From Paludibacteraceae bacterium (GTDB lineage Bacteria; Bacteroidota; Bacteroidia; Bacteroidales; Paludibacteraceae), in the NCBI GenBank assembly GCA_024400125.1, contig JAKSNG010000018.1, positions 1-40,152 on the forward strand: 40,152 bases of DNA, in the 5' to 3' direction. How positions within the stretch are numbered: the stretch's first letter is position 1; every line of letters begins with the position of its first letter. A model generated the notes under the pieces. The model saw only the letters and a program-made list of their open reading frames with translations, did no database searches and was not told the origin of the DNA. The position numbers and the translations under genes are program-made. This document shows, piece by piece, positions 25,447-35,468 of this stretch.

Positions 25447-25923
25447 ATGAGAAAAGCAAAACCAAAGAAACGTGTGATCCTTCCGGATCCAGTGTTCGGA
25501 GAGGTAATGGTAGCAAAATTTGTGAACCACCTCATGCTCGACGGTAAGAAGAATACCGCATACGATGTGTTCTATACCGCCCTTGAAACTGTTGGTCAGA
25601 AAAATAAAGACTCTGAGAAGAGTGCTTTAGAGATCTGGAAACAAGCTTTAGACAACATTACTCCTCTTGTAGAGGTTAAGTCGAAACGTATCGGTGGTGC
25701 AACCTTCCAAGTTCCTACTGAGATTCGTGCTGACCGCAAGGAGTCCATTGCAATGAAGAACATGATTAACTTTGCGCGCAAGCGTGGAGGTCACTCAATG
25801 GCTGAGAAATTGGCTGCTGAGATCATGGATGCAATCAATAACCAAGGTGGTGCATTCAAACGTAAAGAGGATATGCACCGTATGGCAGAAGCTAACCGTG
25901 CATTTGCACACTTCCGTTTCTAA
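25447..25923 (+). CDS. rpsG: 30S ribosomal protein S7
   Basis: 158 residues, the usual bacterial uS7 length. It nucleates assembly of the 30S head by binding the 3' domain of 16S rRNA. The basic N-terminus ([18 protein letters not shown]), the [10 protein letters not shown] loop and the C-terminal [13 protein letters not shown] are typical. It lies 42 bases before fusA. In E. coli S7 is the autogenous repressor of this operon. Confidence 0.98.
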   Translation: MRKAKPKKRVILPDPVFGEVMVAKFVNHLMLDGKKNTAYDVFYTALETVGQKNKDSEKSALEIWKQALDNITPLVEVKSKRIGGATFQVPTEIRADRKESIAMKNMINFARKRGGHSMAEKLAAEIMDAINNQGGAFKRKEDMHRMAEANRAFAHFRF

Positions 25924-25965
25924 TTAATTAGGGTATTAGTCAAAATAAAATAGAGGAAACGAAAG

Positions 25966-28080
25966 ATGGCAAAACACGATTTGAAATTGAATAGGAATAT
26001 CGGCATCATGGCTCACATTGATGCAGGTAAGACTACTACTTCAGAACGTATCTTGTTCTACACGGGATTGACTCACAAGATTGGTGAGGTGCATGATGGT
26101 GCGGCAACAATGGACTGGATGGAGCAGGAGCAGGAGCGTGGTATCACAATCACGTCCGCTGCGACTACGACCTTCTGGAACTATGCGGGTAATAAATACA
26201 AAATCAACTTGATAGACACTCCGGGTCACGTGGATTTCACGGTGGAGGTTGAGCGTTCGCTTCGTATTTTGGATGGCGCAGTAATGGCACTTTGTGCTGT
26301 TGGTGGTGTTCAGCCACAATCTGAGACGGTATGGCGTCAGGCTGATAAGTACAATGTTCCGCGTTTGTGCTATGTGAACAAGATGGACCGCTCTGGAGCA
26401 AACTTCTTTGATGTGGTTCGCCAAATCAAGGATGTGTTGGGTGCAACCCCATGTCCTATTCAAATCCCTATTGGAGCAGAAGAGAGCTTCAAGGGTGTAG
26501 TAGATCTCGTGAAGATGAAGGCTATTGTATGGCACGATGAGACCATGGGCGCAGAGTATGTAGAGGAGGAAATTCCTGCAAACTTACGCGACGAGGCTGA
26601 AGAGTGGCGTGACAAGATGCTGGAAACGGTAGCGAGCTATGACGACGCTTTGATGGAGAAGTATTTTGGTGATCCTGCTACGATTACAGAGGAAGAGATT
26701 CGTGTAGCAATCCGCAAGGCTTGTTTGTCGATGGAGATTTTTCCTGTCATTTGTGGTAGTTCATTTAAGAACAAAGGTGTTCAAACGATGTTGGACGCTG
26801 TATGTGCATATTTGCCAAGTCCATTGGATTGCGAGCATATTGATGGTAAGGATCCTCGCACGGATGCTACCATTGTTCGTAAGCCAGATGAAGACGAGCC
26901 ATTGTGTGCATTGGCATTCAAGATTGCTACCGATCCATACGTAGGTCGTCTCTGCTACTTTAGAGTTTACTCTGGTAAGCTCGAAGCGGGTTCGTACGTT
27001 TACAATACTCGTTCGGGTAAGAAGGAACGTATTAGCCGTATTTTCCAAATGCACTCTAATCACCAGAACCCAGTGGAGGTTATCTGCGCGGGTGACATAG
27101 GCGCGGGCGTAGGATTTAAGGATATACGCACGGGCGATACATTGTGCTCGGAGGATAAACCAATCACATTGGAGTCGATTGAGTTCCCTGCACCAGTGAT
27201 TGGAATCTCTGTTGAACCAAAGAGTCAGGCTGACTTGGATAAGTTAGGTGTTGGCTTGAGTAAGTTGGCAGAGGAAGATCCTACTTTCACCGTTAAGACG
27301 GATGAGCAAACGGGTCAAACAGTCATCTCTGGTATGGGTGAGTTGCACTTGGAGATTATCATTGATCGTCTAAAACGTGAGTTTAAGGTTGAGTGTAACC
27401 AAGGTCGCCCACAAGTGGCTTATCGTGAGGCTATTTCTCAAGCTGTTGAACTGCGTGAGACGTACAAGAAACAGACCGGTGGACGTGGTAAGTTCGCTGA
27501 TATGATAGTTCGCGTAGAACCTGCTGACGAAGATTTCGATGGCGCATTACAATTTATCAATGAGGTGAAGGGTGGTAATATTCCTAAGGAGTATATGCCA
27601 GCTATTGAGAAAGGCTTTGCAACCGCTATGAAGACGGGTGTGTTGGCCGGTTATCCAATTGATAAACTGAAGGTTACGGTTGTGGATGGTAGTTTCCACC
27701 CAGTTGATTCTGACCAATTGTCTTTCGAAATCTGCGCACAGATTGCGTTCAAGAATGCTTGTGTTAAAGCTCGTCCCGTTTTGATGGAGCCTGTGATGAA
27801 GATCGAGGTAGTTACTCCCGAAGAGAACATGGGTGATGTCATTGGTGACTTGAACAAGCGTCGTGGTCAAGTAGAAGGTATGGACACTGCTCGTACAGGA
27901 GCACGTATTGTGAAAGCGCATGTGCCATTGGGCGAGATGTTCGGTTACGTGACCGCATTGCGTACCATTACTTCGGGTCGTGCGACGAGTTCTATGGAAT
28001 TCTCGCATTATGAGCCGGTTAGCAGCACGATTGCCAAAACCGTATTGACGGAGTGCGGCGGTCGAGCAGACCTTGTATAA
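25966..28080 (+). CDS. fusA: Elongation factor G
   Basis: 704 residues; translocation GTPase. G1 AHIDAGKTT (16-24), switch I RGITI (58-62), DTPGH (84-88), NKMD (138-141), and domains II-V in normal order, ending in [13 protein letters not shown]. The ATG follows AGAGGAAACGAAAG, a weak purine-rich ribosome site. Unlike the E. coli str operon, tuf does not follow; a structured 98-base gap leads to rpsJ. The tRNA operon at the left edge suggests tuf lies there. Confidence 0.98.
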   Translation: MAKHDLKLNRNIGIMAHIDAGKTTTSERILFYTGLTHKIGEVHDGAATMDWMEQEQERGITITSAATTTFWNYAGNKYKINLIDTPGHVDFTVEVERSLRILDGAVMALCAVGGVQPQSETVWRQADKYNVPRLCYVNKMDRSGANFFDVVRQIKDVLGATPCPIQIPIGAEESFKGVVDLVKMKAIVWHDETMGAEYVEEEIPANLRDEAEEWRDKMLETVASYDDALMEKYFGDPATITEEEIRVAIRKACLSMEIFPVICGSSFKNKGVQTMLDAVCAYLPSPLDCEHIDGKDPRTDATIVRKPDEDEPLCALAFKIATDPYVGRLCYFRVYSGKLEAGSYVYNTRSGKKERISRIFQMHSNHQNPVEVICAGDIGAGVGFKDIRTGDTLCSEDKPITLESIEFPAPVIGISVEPKSQADLDKLGVGLSKLAEEDPTFTVKTDEQTGQTVISGMGELHLEIIIDRLKREFKVECNQGRPQVAYREAISQAVELRETYKKQTGGRGKFADMIVRVEPADEDFDGALQFINEVKGGNIPKEYMPAIEKGFATAMKTGVLAGYPIDKLKVTVVDGSFHPVDSDQLSFEICAQIAFKNACVKARPVLMEPVMKIEVVTPEENMGDVIGDLNKRRGQVEGMDTARTGARIVKAHVPLGEMFGYVTALRTITSGRATSSMEFSHYEPVSSTIAKTVLTECGGRADLV

Positions 28081-28083
28081 AAA

Positions 28084-28144
28084 AAACGCGCACGTACGCG
28101 TAAGGCACAAGCAAATGACTCTTTGTGCACCGCGTACGGCGTTT
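28084..28144 (+). promoter_or_regulatory. Long hairpin between fusA and rpsJ
   Basis: A stem-loop with stacked helices AAACG/CGTTT, CGTACGCG (28093-28100)/CGCGTACG (28131-28138) and GCACAA (28105-28110)/TTGTGC (28123-28128) fills most of the gap. No T tract follows, so it is not a standard terminator. It may be an RNA-processing or attenuation element at the boundary of the str and S10 parts. Confidence 0.6.
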
Positions 28145-28178
28145 AATAAACAATAATTTATTAACAATTAAAACCATT

Positions 28179-28484
28179 ATGAGTCAAAAAATTCGTATCA
28201 AACTGAAATCGTTCGACCACAATTTGGTTGACAAATCGGCTGAAAAGATCGTTAAGACCGTTAAAGCTACAGGTGCAGTTGTAAGTGGTCCAATTCCATT
28301 GCCAACTCACAAACGTATTTTCACAGTTAACCGCTCTACTTTCGTTAACAAGAAGAGCCGTGAGCAATTCGAGCTTGCTAATTACAAGCGTCTGATTGAC
28401 ATCTACAATTCTAATAACAAAACTGTAGAGTCCTTGATGAAACTTGAGCTTGCAAGTGGTGTTGAGGTCGAAATTAAGGTGTAA
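28179..28484 (+). CDS. rpsJ: 30S ribosomal protein S10
   Basis: 101 residues. I chose the ATG giving [14 protein letters not shown], the conserved start; the longer frame begins inside the intergenic hairpin. [16 protein letters not shown] is the family loop region. uS10 is a 30S head protein and, as NusE, a transcription antitermination partner. It is the first gene of the S10 part. Confidence 0.98.
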   Translation: MSQKIRIKLKSFDHNLVDKSAEKIVKTVKATGAVVSGPIPLPTHKRIFTVNRSTFVNKKSREQFELANYKRLIDIYNSNNKTVESLMKLELASGVEVEIKV

Positions 28485-28584
28485 TACACAATGAGAAGTT
28501 TCCCAAGGAGAGTGGAAAAGTCTAACCCTGGGGCGAGAACTTCTATTAACTGATAATTAATTAACAATTTTAATCACAGCAAAA
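28485..28584 (+). promoter_or_regulatory. Structured rpsJ-rplC gap
   Basis: A 7-bp stem AGAAGTT (28494-28500)/AACTTCT (28538-28544), extended inward by CCCA/TGGG, closes a loop of about 30 bases. The A/T-rich stretch after it leads to rplC. It could be a ribosomal-protein binding site or mRNA processing site; no T tract follows. Confidence 0.4.
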
Positions 28585-29202
28585 ATGCCAGGATTATTAG
28601 GTAAAAAAATCGGAATGACATCCGTTTTCGGTGCTGATGGTAAGAATATCCCATGCACCGTTATTGAAGCTGGTCCTTGTGTTGTAACTCAACTCAAGAC
28701 GGTGGAGAAAGATGGCTACCAAGCTGTTCAAGTGGGCTTTATGCAGAAGAGCGAAAAGCACACGAACAAAGCAGAGGCTGGTCATTTCAAAGCCGCAGGC
28801 GTCAACCCAATGCGTTATCTCGCAGAGTTTGACGGTTTTGATCAGGAAGTTAAGCTGGGTGATGAGATCAATGTGAACATCTTCGAAGAAGGTATGTACG
28901 TTGATGTCATTGGAACTAGCAAAGGTAAAGGTTTCCAAGGCGTAGTAAAACGTCATGGTTTTGGTGGTGTAGGTCAAAGCACACACGGTCAAGATGACCG
29001 TCTTCGCGCTCCAGGTTCTGTAGGTGCGTGTGCATATCCTTCCCGTATTTTCCCGGGTACCCGCATGGCAGGTCACATGGGTCAAGACCGTGTTACCGTT
29101 CAAAACCTCGTTGTTTTGAAAGTTATTCCTGAGTACAACTTGATTATGGTCAAGGGAAGTATTCCAGGTGCAAAGAACAGTATTGTAACGATTAACAAGT
29201 AA
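28585..29202 (+). CDS. rplC: 50S ribosomal protein L3
   Basis: 205 residues; uL3, an early assembly protein near the peptidyl transferase centre. N-terminus [16 protein letters not shown] and the central [20 protein letters not shown] segment, including the Gln of the methylated GQ region, are typical. It lies 8 bases before rplD. Confidence 0.98.
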   Translation: MPGLLGKKIGMTSVFGADGKNIPCTVIEAGPCVVTQLKTVEKDGYQAVQVGFMQKSEKHTNKAEAGHFKAAGVNPMRYLAEFDGFDQEVKLGDEINVNIFEEGMYVDVIGTSKGKGFQGVVKRHGFGGVGQSTHGQDDRLRAPGSVGACAYPSRIFPGTRMAGHMGQDRVTVQNLVVLKVIPEYNLIMVKGSIPGAKNSIVTINK

Positions 29203-29210
29203 GAAACAGT

Positions 29211-29837
29211 ATGGAACTTAGTATTTTGAAACAGACCGGTGAGAAGACCGGTAAGAAGATCAAACTCAATGATGAGGTCTTCGGAATCGAGCCTAACGAC
29301 CACGCTATTTACTTGGACGTTAAGCAGTTCTTGGCAAACAATCGTCAAGGCACAGCAAAAGCTAAACAACGTAGTGAAAATGCTCACTCTACACGCAAAC
29401 TTGGCCGCCAGAAGGGTGGTGGAGGTGCACGTCCAGGTGATTTGAAATCTCCTGTACGCGTAGGTGGTGGTACCATTTTTGGTCCCGTTCCTCGTGACTA
29501 TAGCTTCAAATTGAACAAGAAAGTGAAACAGTTGGCTCGCCGTTCGGCATTGAGTCTTCGTGCAAAGAATGATCAAATCATCGTATTGGATACGTTGGCA
29601 TTTGAGGCACCAAAGACCAAAGCTATGGTAGAGGTATTGGCAAAACTCAATGTAACGGGTAAGAAAGTGCTCTTCGTTCTCCCAGAGAACAATGATGTAG
29701 TACTGAAATCTGCTCGTAACTTGGAGCGCACCAATGTAACTACTGTTGCAGAAATGAATACTTACGCAATCATGAACTCAAATGTAGTCGTTATCTTGAA
29801 AGATAGCGTGAAAGCAATTGAGGAAACTTTAGCATAA
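29211..29837 (+). CDS. rplD: 50S ribosomal protein L4
   Basis: 208 residues; uL4 lines the exit tunnel through its extended loop (about 40-95), here [13 protein letters not shown] followed by [13 protein letters not shown]. In E. coli L4 also represses the S10 operon through the leader. The stop codon overlaps the strong Shine-Dalgarno of rplW. Confidence 0.98.
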   Translation: MELSILKQTGEKTGKKIKLNDEVFGIEPNDHAIYLDVKQFLANNRQGTAKAKQRSENAHSTRKLGRQKGGGGARPGDLKSPVRVGGGTIFGPVPRDYSFKLNKKVKQLARRSALSLRAKNDQIIVLDTLAFEAPKTKAMVEVLAKLNVTGKKVLFVLPENNDVVLKSARNLERTNVTTVAEMNTYAIMNSNVVVILKDSVKAIEETLA

Positions 29838-29843
29838 AGGAGG
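29836..29843 (+). promoter_or_regulatory. Strong Shine-Dalgarno of rplW
   Basis: AAAGGAGG lies 7 bases before the rplW ATG and overlaps the rplD stop. Such strong sites are uncommon before Bacteroidota genes and most other genes in this operon lack one. Confidence 0.75.
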
Positions 29844-29850
29844 CAAGATT

Positions 29851-30141
29851 ATGGCAATTATTATTAAACCTATCGTCACTGAAAAGATGACCGCCGCCGG
29901 CGAAAAGTTGAACCGTTATGGTTTTCGCGTAGAGCGCGCTGCCAACAAGGTTGAAATCAAGAAGGCAGTAGAAGAAATGTACAATGTACAAGTAGTTGAT
30001 GTAAACACGATGATTGTAGCTCCCAAAGTTAAACAACGCTGGACAAGAAGTGGTTTACTTCGTGGTGCTCAACAAGCTTACAAGAAAGCTATTGTGACAT
30101 TGAAAGAAGGTGAAACAATTGATTTTTATAGCAATATTTAA
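29851..30141 (+). CDS. rplW: 50S ribosomal protein L23
   Basis: 96 residues; uL23 sits at the tunnel exit and docks trigger factor and SRP. IIKPIVTEKMT and the RYGFRVERAANKVEIKKAVE segment are typical of the family. It is preceded by one of the two strong Shine-Dalgarno sites in the operon and followed by rplB after 3 bases. Confidence 0.98.
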   Translation: MAIIIKPIVTEKMTAAGEKLNRYGFRVERAANKVEIKKAVEEMYNVQVVDVNTMIVAPKVKQRWTRSGLLRGAQQAYKKAIVTLKEGETIDFYSNI

Positions 30142-30144
30142 AAA

Positions 30145-30969
30145 ATGGCTGTACGTAAATTAAAGCCCACTACACCGGGGCAAAGACACAAAGTTATTGG
30201 TGCGTTTGACACAATTACCGCAAGCGCTCCAGAGAAATCTCTTGTGTTCGGTAAACTGAAGACGGGTGGTCGTAACAATCAAGGTAAGATGACCATGCGT
30301 TACATCGGTGGCGGACATAAGCAGAAATTCCGCGTAATTGACTTCAAGCGCAACAAATCAGGTGTACCCGCTACAGTTAAGACAATTGAGTACGATCCAA
30401 ACCGTTCGGCTCGTATCGCTCTGTTGTTCTACGCTGATGGTGAGAAGCGCTATATCTTGGCTCCTAACGGACTCCAAGTAGGTCAAACCGTAGTATCAGG
30501 AACAGGTGTTGCTCCTGAAGTAGGAAATGCTCTTCCATTGAGCGAGATTCCATTGGGAACATTGGTTCACAACATCGAACTCCATCCGGGTCAAGGTGCT
30601 CAGTTGGTTCGTTCGGCAGGTGTGTTCGCCCAACTCGCTGGTCGTGAAGACAAGTATGCAATCATTAAGTTACCTTCAGGTGAACTTCGTAAAGTTCTCG
30701 CTGCTTGCATGGCAACCGTAGGTGTTGTTGGTAACAGCGATCACGCATTGGAGAAGTTTGGTAAGGCAGGTAAGAGCCGTTGGCTTGGCCGCCGTCCTCA
30801 CAACCGTGGTGTTACGATGAACCCAGTAGATCACCCAATGGGTGGTGGTGAAGGTCGCCAATCTGGTGGACATCCTAGAAGTCGTAAGGGCTTGTTGGCT
30901 AAGGGTTATAAGACTCGTCATCCAAAGAATAAGTCCAACCAGTATATTATTGAAAGACGTAAAAAGTAA
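30145..30969 (+). CDS. rplB: 50S ribosomal protein L2
   Basis: 274 residues; uL2 is needed for subunit association and peptidyl transferase activity. The C-terminal [16 protein letters not shown] segment, with the conserved His in VDHPMGGG, is intact. It starts 3 bases after rplW, which suggests coupled translation. Confidence 0.98.
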   Translation: MAVRKLKPTTPGQRHKVIGAFDTITASAPEKSLVFGKLKTGGRNNQGKMTMRYIGGGHKQKFRVIDFKRNKSGVPATVKTIEYDPNRSARIALLFYADGEKRYILAPNGLQVGQTVVSGTGVAPEVGNALPLSEIPLGTLVHNIELHPGQGAQLVRSAGVFAQLAGREDKYAIIKLPSGELRKVLAACMATVGVVGNSDHALEKFGKAGKSRWLGRRPHNRGVTMNPVDHPMGGGEGRQSGGHPRSRKGLLAKGYKTRHPKNKSNQYIIERRKK

Positions 30970-30990
30970 CCTATAAAAATTAGAAGAATT

Positions 30991-31254
30991 ATGAGTCGTT
31001 CATTGAAAAAAGGACCGTTTATCAACGTTAAGTTGGAGAACAAAGTGATCGCCATGAATGAGGCTAACAAGAAAGAAGTTGTTAAGACTTGGTCACGTGC
31101 ATCTATGATTTCTCCTGATTTTGTAGGTCATACAATTGCAGTTCACAATGGAAATAAGTTTATTCCTGTATATGTAACCGAGAACATGGTAGGTCATAAA
31201 CTCGGAGAGTTTGCTCCTACTCGTACATTCCGTGGTCACTCAGGTAATAAATAA
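30991..31254 (+). CDS. rpsS: 30S ribosomal protein S19
   Basis: 87 residues; uS19 is in the 30S head near the A-site tRNA and forms a complex with S13. [12 protein letters not shown] and [18 protein letters not shown] are family signatures. Confidence 0.98.
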   Translation: MSRSLKKGPFINVKLENKVIAMNEANKKEVVKTWSRASMISPDFVGHTIAVHNGNKFIPVYVTENMVGHKLGEFAPTRTFRGHSGNK

Positions 31255-31294
31255 TCCATAAATCATTCACAACAAATTAAAAAGAATTTTAGAC

Positions 31295-31699
31295 ATGGGT
31301 GCTAGAAAACATAACACAGCTGAAGCAATGAAGGAAGCTCGCAAGAGCCAATACTTCGCTAAGCTCAATAACGTTCCTACGTCACCGCGAAAAATGCGCC
31401 TTGTTGCTGACATGATTCGTGGTCTCGAAGTGAACCGTGCCCTCGGTGCATTGCACTTCTCTACCAAAGAGGCAAGTCGTGCACTCGAGAAATTGCTGAA
31501 ATCTGCTATTGCTAACTGGGAAACCAAGACTGGCAAGAAAGCTGATTCAGAAACTCTCTATGTAAGTAATATCATGGTTGATGGCGGTATGATGTTAAAG
31601 CGTCTGCTGACCGCTCCTCAAGGTCGCGGATATCGCGTTCGTAAACGCTCCAACCACGTTACTATCTTTGTTGATACTAAAACTAATAAAGCAGAGTAA
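31295..31699 (+). CDS. rplV: 50S ribosomal protein L22
   Basis: 134 residues; uL22 spans the 50S with a long beta-hairpin that reaches the tunnel constriction, here [20 protein letters not shown]. It has a slightly extended N-terminus compared with the shortest bacterial forms (about 110). rpsC follows after 4 bases. Confidence 0.98.
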   Translation: MGARKHNTAEAMKEARKSQYFAKLNNVPTSPRKMRLVADMIRGLEVNRALGALHFSTKEASRALEKLLKSAIANWETKTGKKADSETLYVSNIMVDGGMMLKRLLTAPQGRGYRVRKRSNHVTIFVDTKTNKAE

Positions 31700-31703
31700 G
31701 ACT

Positions 31704-32471
31704 ATGGGACAAAAAATTAATCCAATCGCCAACCGCCTTGGTATCGTCCGCGGCTGGGACAGCAACTGGTTCGGTGGAAAGAACTACGGTGACACGATCC
31801 TCGAGGATCAAAAGATCCGTGACTACCTCAATGCCCGTCTTGCTGAGGCTAGCATTAGCCGTATCGTCATTGAAAGAACTCTGAAATTGGTGACTGTAAC
31901 TGTCTGCACCGCTCGCCCCGGTTATATTATCGGAAAGGGAGGACAAGAAGTTGACAAATTGAAAGAGGAACTGAAGAAAATCACTAAACAGGACGTTCAA
32001 ATCAACATCTTTGAGATTAAACATCCTGAGTTGGATGCTACTATCGTTGCTCAAAAAGTGGCTAAACAACTCGAAGGTAAGATTGCTTACCGTCGTGCTG
32101 TCAAGATGGCCATCGCATCTACCATGCGTATGGGCGCTGAGGGTATCAAAATCCAAATCAGCGGTCGTCTCAATGGTGCTGAAATCGCACGTTCTGAGAT
32201 GTACAAAGAAGGTCGTACTCCTCTGCACACCCTTCGCGCAGACATTGACTACTGTCACGTAGGCGCACTCACCAAAGTGGGTATTTTGGGTGTTAAGGTA
32301 TGGATTTGCCGTGGTGAAGTTTATGGCAAGAAAGATCTTGCTCCTAACTTCGCACAAAAACCTGAAAGAGGTGGTGCTAATCGTGAAGACCGCCGTGGTG
32401 ACCGCCGTGGTGATCGTCGCAACGATCGTCGTGAGCGTCGTGGTGATTCTCGCAGAAACAACAAACAATAA
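31704..32471 (+). CDS. rpsC: 30S ribosomal protein S3
   Basis: 255 residues from ATG 31704 ([13 protein letters not shown], the conserved start). It has the KH domain with the GKGGQEV segment near residues 76-82, and forms the mRNA entry site with S4 and S5. The C-terminal 35 residues or so are a low-complexity tail of DRRGDRR-type repeats. These are encoded by short DNA repeats (32391-32450) and make the protein longer than E. coli S3 (233). Arg-rich S3 tails are seen in other Bacteroidota. Confidence 0.97.
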   Translation: MGQKINPIANRLGIVRGWDSNWFGGKNYGDTILEDQKIRDYLNARLAEASISRIVIERTLKLVTVTVCTARPGYIIGKGGQEVDKLKEELKKITKQDVQINIFEIKHPELDATIVAQKVAKQLEGKIAYRRAVKMAIASTMRMGAEGIKIQISGRLNGAEIARSEMYKEGRTPLHTLRADIDYCHVGALTKVGILGVKVWICRGEVYGKKDLAPNFAQKPERGGANREDRRGDRRGDRRNDRRERRGDSRRNNKQ

Positions 32472-32498
32472 TGTTTAACCGATTTGTAGATTACAGTT

Positions 32499-32930
32499 AT
32501 GTTACAACCTAAAAAGACAAAATTCCGCCGCTCACAAAAAGGCCGCATCAAAGGCAATGCGCAGCGCGGTAACGAACTTGCATTTGGTTCGTTCGGTATC
32601 AAGTCGCTTGGTACCATTTGGTTGACAGGTCGCCAAATCGAAGCAGCCCGTGTGGCCGTTACTCGTTACATGCAACGTCAGGGTCAAGTTTGGATCCGCG
32701 TTTTCCCGGATAAACCAATCACCAAGAAACCATTGGATGTCCGTATGGGTAAAGGTAAAGGTGCTCCAGAAGGATTTGTGGTACCATTGGCACCAGGCCG
32801 TATCATCTTTGAGGTGGACGGTGTTCCTTATGAAGTAGCAAAAGAGGCTTTGCGTTTGGCAGCTCAAAAACTTCCAATTACAACTAAATTTGTCGTAAAA
32901 CGTGATTACGACGCAACCCAATTAGTATAA
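32499..32930 (+). CDS. rplP: 50S ribosomal protein L16
   Basis: 143 residues; uL16 organises the A-site region of the 50[17 protein letters not shown], the [12 protein letters not shown] loop and the C-terminal KLPITTKFV segment are typical. The GKGKG loop Arg hydroxylated in E. coli L16 (about position 81) cannot be assigned by eye. Confidence 0.98.
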   Translation: MLQPKKTKFRRSQKGRIKGNAQRGNELAFGSFGIKSLGTIWLTGRQIEAARVAVTRYMQRQGQVWIRVFPDKPITKKPLDVRMGKGKGAPEGFVVPLAPGRIIFEVDGVPYEVAKEALRLAAQKLPITTKFVVKRDYDATQLV

Positions 32931-32938
32931 AGAGGATT

Positions 32939-33133
32939 ATGAAACAAGCAGAAATTAAAGAATTAACCGTTGCTGAGATTCAAGAACGTTTGGCTACTGA
33001 AAAAGAAAACCTCGTTCGTATGAAACTCAATCACAGTATCTCTCCGCTGGACAATCCATTGCAGATTAAGGTTGCTCGTAAGACAATCGCTCGTCTCGCA
33101 ACAGAATTGCGCGCAAGAGAAATTAACAAGTAA
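32939..33133 (+). CDS. rpmC: 50S ribosomal protein L29
   Basis: 64 residues, two-helix uL29 near the tunnel exit. [18 protein letters not shown] and the [15 protein letters not shown] segment are family signatures. An AGAGGA ribosome site lies 4 bases before the ATG. Confidence 0.97.
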   Translation: MKQAEIKELTVAEIQERLATEKENLVRMKLNHSISPLDNPLQIKVARKTIARLATELRAREINK

Positions 33134-33147
33134 AAAAATCGACAGAA

Positions 33148-33402
33148 ATGGAAAGAAATCTTAGAAAAGAGCGTCAGGGTATAGTTACTTCCAACAAAAT
33201 GGATAAGACGATTGTCGTAGCCGTTAAGTGGAAAGAGAAACACCCTATTTATGGCAAGTTTGTAAATAAAACTCGCAAGTTCCATGTTCATGACGAGAAG
33301 AATGAAGCAGGTATCGGCGATACCGTACGTATCATGGAAACTCGTCCATTGAGCAAAACTGTTCGTTGGCGTCTAACTCAAATTGTAGAAAGGGCTAAGT
33401 AA
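33148..33402 (+). CDS. rpsQ: 30S ribosomal protein S17
   Basis: 84 residues, OB-fold uS17. [18 protein letters not shown], then [20 protein letters not shown], are family signatures. rplN follows after 1 base. Confidence 0.98.
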   Translation: MERNLRKERQGIVTSNKMDKTIVVAVKWKEKHPIYGKFVNKTRKFHVHDEKNEAGIGDTVRIMETRPLSKTVRWRLTQIVERAK

Positions 33403-33403
33403 T

Positions 33404-33769
33404 ATGGTACAACAAGAATCAAGACTAGTCGTAGCTGATAACAGCGGCGCAAAAGAAGCTTTGGTTATCCGCGTTTTAGGCGGTACCAAAAAACGTTACG
33501 CAACCCTCGGTGACACTGTTGTAGTAGCAGTCAAGGGCGTTATTCCTTCAAGCGAAATCAAAGATGGTACGGTAAGCCGCGCAATCGTTGTTCGCGTGAA
33601 GAAAGAAGTACGTCGTGCAGATGGTAGTTATATCCGCTTTGATGACAACGCATGTGTGTTGATCTCGAATGCTGGTGAACTCCGCGGCAGCCGTATCTTT
33701 GGCCCAGTGGCTCGTGAACTCCGTCAAACGAACATGAAAATTATTTCTCTGGCACCTGAAGTGCTTTAA
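33404..33769 (+). CDS. rplN: 50S ribosomal protein L14
   Basis: 121 residues; uL14 is at the subunit interface and is the docking site of the silencing factor Rsf[21 protein letters not shown] and [13 protein letters not shown] are typical. The start lies 1 base after rpsQ. Confidence 0.98.
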   Translation: MVQQESRLVVADNSGAKEALVIRVLGGTKKRYATLGDTVVVAVKGVIPSSEIKDGTVSRAIVVRVKKEVRRADGSYIRFDDNACVLISNAGELRGSRIFGPVARELRQTNMKIISLAPEVL

Positions 33770-33789
33770 TCATCTAAACAATTATTAGT

Positions 33790-34098
33790 ATGGCAAAGTT
33801 ACATATTAAGAAGGGTGATATCGTCTACGTAAACGCAGGTGCTTCTAAAGGCAAAACCGGTCGCGTACTGGAAGTGCTCGTAGAGAAACAACGTGCTATC
33901 GTAGAGGGTGTTAACATGGTTAGCAAAGCTACCAAACCCAATGCAAAAAATCCACAAGGTGGAATAGTTAAACAGGAGAGTCCTATCCATATCTCAAACC
34001 TCAACCCTGTAGAGGACGGTAAACCCGTTCGCGTGGGTCGTGTGTTAAAGGATGGTAAACTCGTCCGCGTAAGTAAAAAAACAGGTAAAGAACTTTAA
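33790..34098 (+). CDS. rplX: 50S ribosomal protein L24
   Basis: 102 residues; uL24 initiates 50S assembly. The KOW motif [20 protein letters not shown] and [14 protein letters not shown] are visible. rplE begins 2 bases after the stop. Confidence 0.98.
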   Translation: MAKLHIKKGDIVYVNAGASKGKTGRVLEVLVEKQRAIVEGVNMVSKATKPNAKNPQGGIVKQESPIHISNLNPVEDGKPVRVGRVLKDGKLVRVSKKTGKEL

Positions 34099-34100
34099 GC

Positions 34101-34643
34101 ATGAATACAGCAAGTCTTAAACAAGATTATCAGGAGCGTATCGTTCCTATCTTGATGAAAGAGTTTGGTTACACTACAGTTATGCAGTGCCCAAAACTCC
34201 AAAAAATCGTCCTCAATCAGGGCCTTGGCGAAGCTGTGGCTGACAAGAAGATTGTAGAGGTTGCTCAACAAGAGATGACTATCATCGCTGGTCAGAAAGC
34301 CGTTGCTACAGTTTCCAAGAAGGATATTGCTAACTTCAAGGTTCGTAAAAAAATGCCTATCGGCGTGCGCGTAACACTCCGTGGTGAGCGTATGTACGAA
34401 TTCTTGGAGCGTCTCGTTCGCGTTGCCCTTCCTCGTATCCGCGACTTCAAGGGTATCAACAACAAGATGGATGGCCGTGGTAACTATACCCTCGGTATCA
34501 CTGAGCAAATTATCTTCCCTGAGATTAACATTGATAACATCACCAAACTGCTGGGTATGAACATCACGTTCGTTACCACAGCTAATACCGATGAAGAAGG
34601 GTTCGCTCTTCTCCGTGAGTTTGGTCTGCCGTTCAAAAAGTAA
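34101..34643 (+). CDS. rplE: 50S ribosomal protein L5
   Basis: 180 residues; uL5 binds 5S rRNA and contacts the P-site tRNA. The [15 protein letters not shown] segment and the conserved [14 protein letters not shown] region are present. In E. coli the start of rplE overlaps the S8 repressor site; I see no matching hairpin in the 2-base gap here. Confidence 0.98.
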   Translation: MNTASLKQDYQERIVPILMKEFGYTTVMQCPKLQKIVLNQGLGEAVADKKIVEVAQQEMTIIAGQKAVATVSKKDIANFKVRKKMPIGVRVTLRGERMYEFLERLVRVALPRIRDFKGINNKMDGRGNYTLGITEQIIFPEINIDNITKLLGMNITFVTTANTDEEGFALLREFGLPFKK

Positions 34644-34663
34644 CCTTTAAAACGTTAATCATT

Positions 34664-34933
34664 ATGGCAAAAGAATGTATGAAAGCCCGCGAGGTAAAAC
34701 GCGCTGCATTAGTTGCAAAATATGCTGCTAAACGTGCTCAACTCCTCAAGGATGGTGACTATGAAGGTCTCCAAGCTCTTCCGAAAAACGCTAGTCCAGT
34801 TCGTTTGCACAATCGCTGCAAAATCACTGGCCGTCCAAAAGGTTACATGCGTGTATTCGGTCTCAGCCGTATTCAATTCCGTGAGATGGCCTCTAAAGGT
34901 CTCATCCCAGGTGTGAAGAAAGCTAGCTGGTAG
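34664..34933 (+). CDS. rpsN: 30S ribosomal protein S14, zinc-free long form
   Basis: 89 residues; uS14 of the long (C-minus) type without the four zinc cysteines of the short form. [25 protein letters not shown] is the conserved C-terminal region with a single Cys. A structured 122-base gap follows. Confidence 0.97.
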   Translation: MAKECMKAREVKRAALVAKYAAKRAQLLKDGDYEGLQALPKNASPVRLHNRCKITGRPKGYMRVFGLSRIQFREMASKGLIPGVKKASW

Positions 34934-35055
34934 AAAAATTCCGCAAGTTCTGGAACGTCCGAGGTAACTCGGTAGTTCTGGAAAACTGCGGTGAGTTAAC
35001 AATATTTATTAAACAATGTTCCGACAGTCGGAATAATTTTAAAACAAAAAACAAA
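34934..35055 (+). promoter_or_regulatory. Structured rpsN-rpsH gap, possible S8 site
   Basis: Outer stem CCGCA (34941-34945)/TGCGG (34987-34991) encloses a GTAA tetraloop hairpin CCGAG/CTCGG (34959-34972), flanked by two direct copies of AGTTCTGGAA. A second hairpin TTCCGA-CAG-TCGGAA (35019-35033) follows. The gap directly precedes the S8 gene. S8 is the spc-operon repressor in E. coli, binding a 16S-like site, so an S8 site here is plausible but unproven. Confidence 0.5.
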
Positions 35056-35451
35056 ATGACAGATCCAATCGCAGATTATCTCACCAGATTGAGAAATGCA
35101 ATCAAAGCTGGACATCGCGTAGTCGAAATTCCCGCTTCGAATCTGAAGAAAGAGATCACTCGAATCTTGTTTGAGAAAGGTTACATCCTCTCTTACAAAT
35201 TCGTGGAAGATGGCCCTCAAGGCACTATCAAAGTTGCTTTGAAGTATGATCCGGTTAACAAAGTTAACGCCATCCGTAGTTTACAACGTGTATCAACACC
35301 TGGTCTTCGTCAGTACGTTGGTTATCGCGAGATGCCACGCGTGTTGAACGGCCTGGGTATTGCCATCCTAAGCACCTCTAAAGGTGTGATGACCAACAAA
35401 GAAGCTGAAGGTCAAAAACTGGGTGGTGAGGTTATTTGTTATGTTTATTAA
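35056..35451 (+). CDS. rpsH: 30S ribosomal protein S8
   Basis: 131 residues; uS8 binds helix 21 of 16S rRNA. MTDPIADYLTRLRNAIKAGH and the C-terminal GLGIAILSTSKGVMTNKEA are typical. It is the first gene after the structured gap. Confidence 0.98.
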   Translation: MTDPIADYLTRLRNAIKAGHRVVEIPASNLKKEITRILFEKGYILSYKFVEDGPQGTIKVALKYDPVNKVNAIRSLQRVSTPGLRQYVGYREMPRVLNGLGIAILSTSKGVMTNKEAEGQKLGGEVICYVY

Positions 35452-35454
35452 TGT

Positions 35455-35461
35455 AAGGAGG
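35455..35461 (+). promoter_or_regulatory. Strong Shine-Dalgarno of rplF
   Basis: AAGGAGG lies 7 bases before the rplF ATG, the same spacing as before rplW. Confidence 0.75.
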
Positions 35462-35468
35462 ATTAGTT

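Noticed and set aside
31683..32468. 261-codon frame antisense to rpsC
   Set aside because: It is exactly opposite a certain S3 gene and reads as Thr/Val-rich low complexity from the Arg repeat codons.
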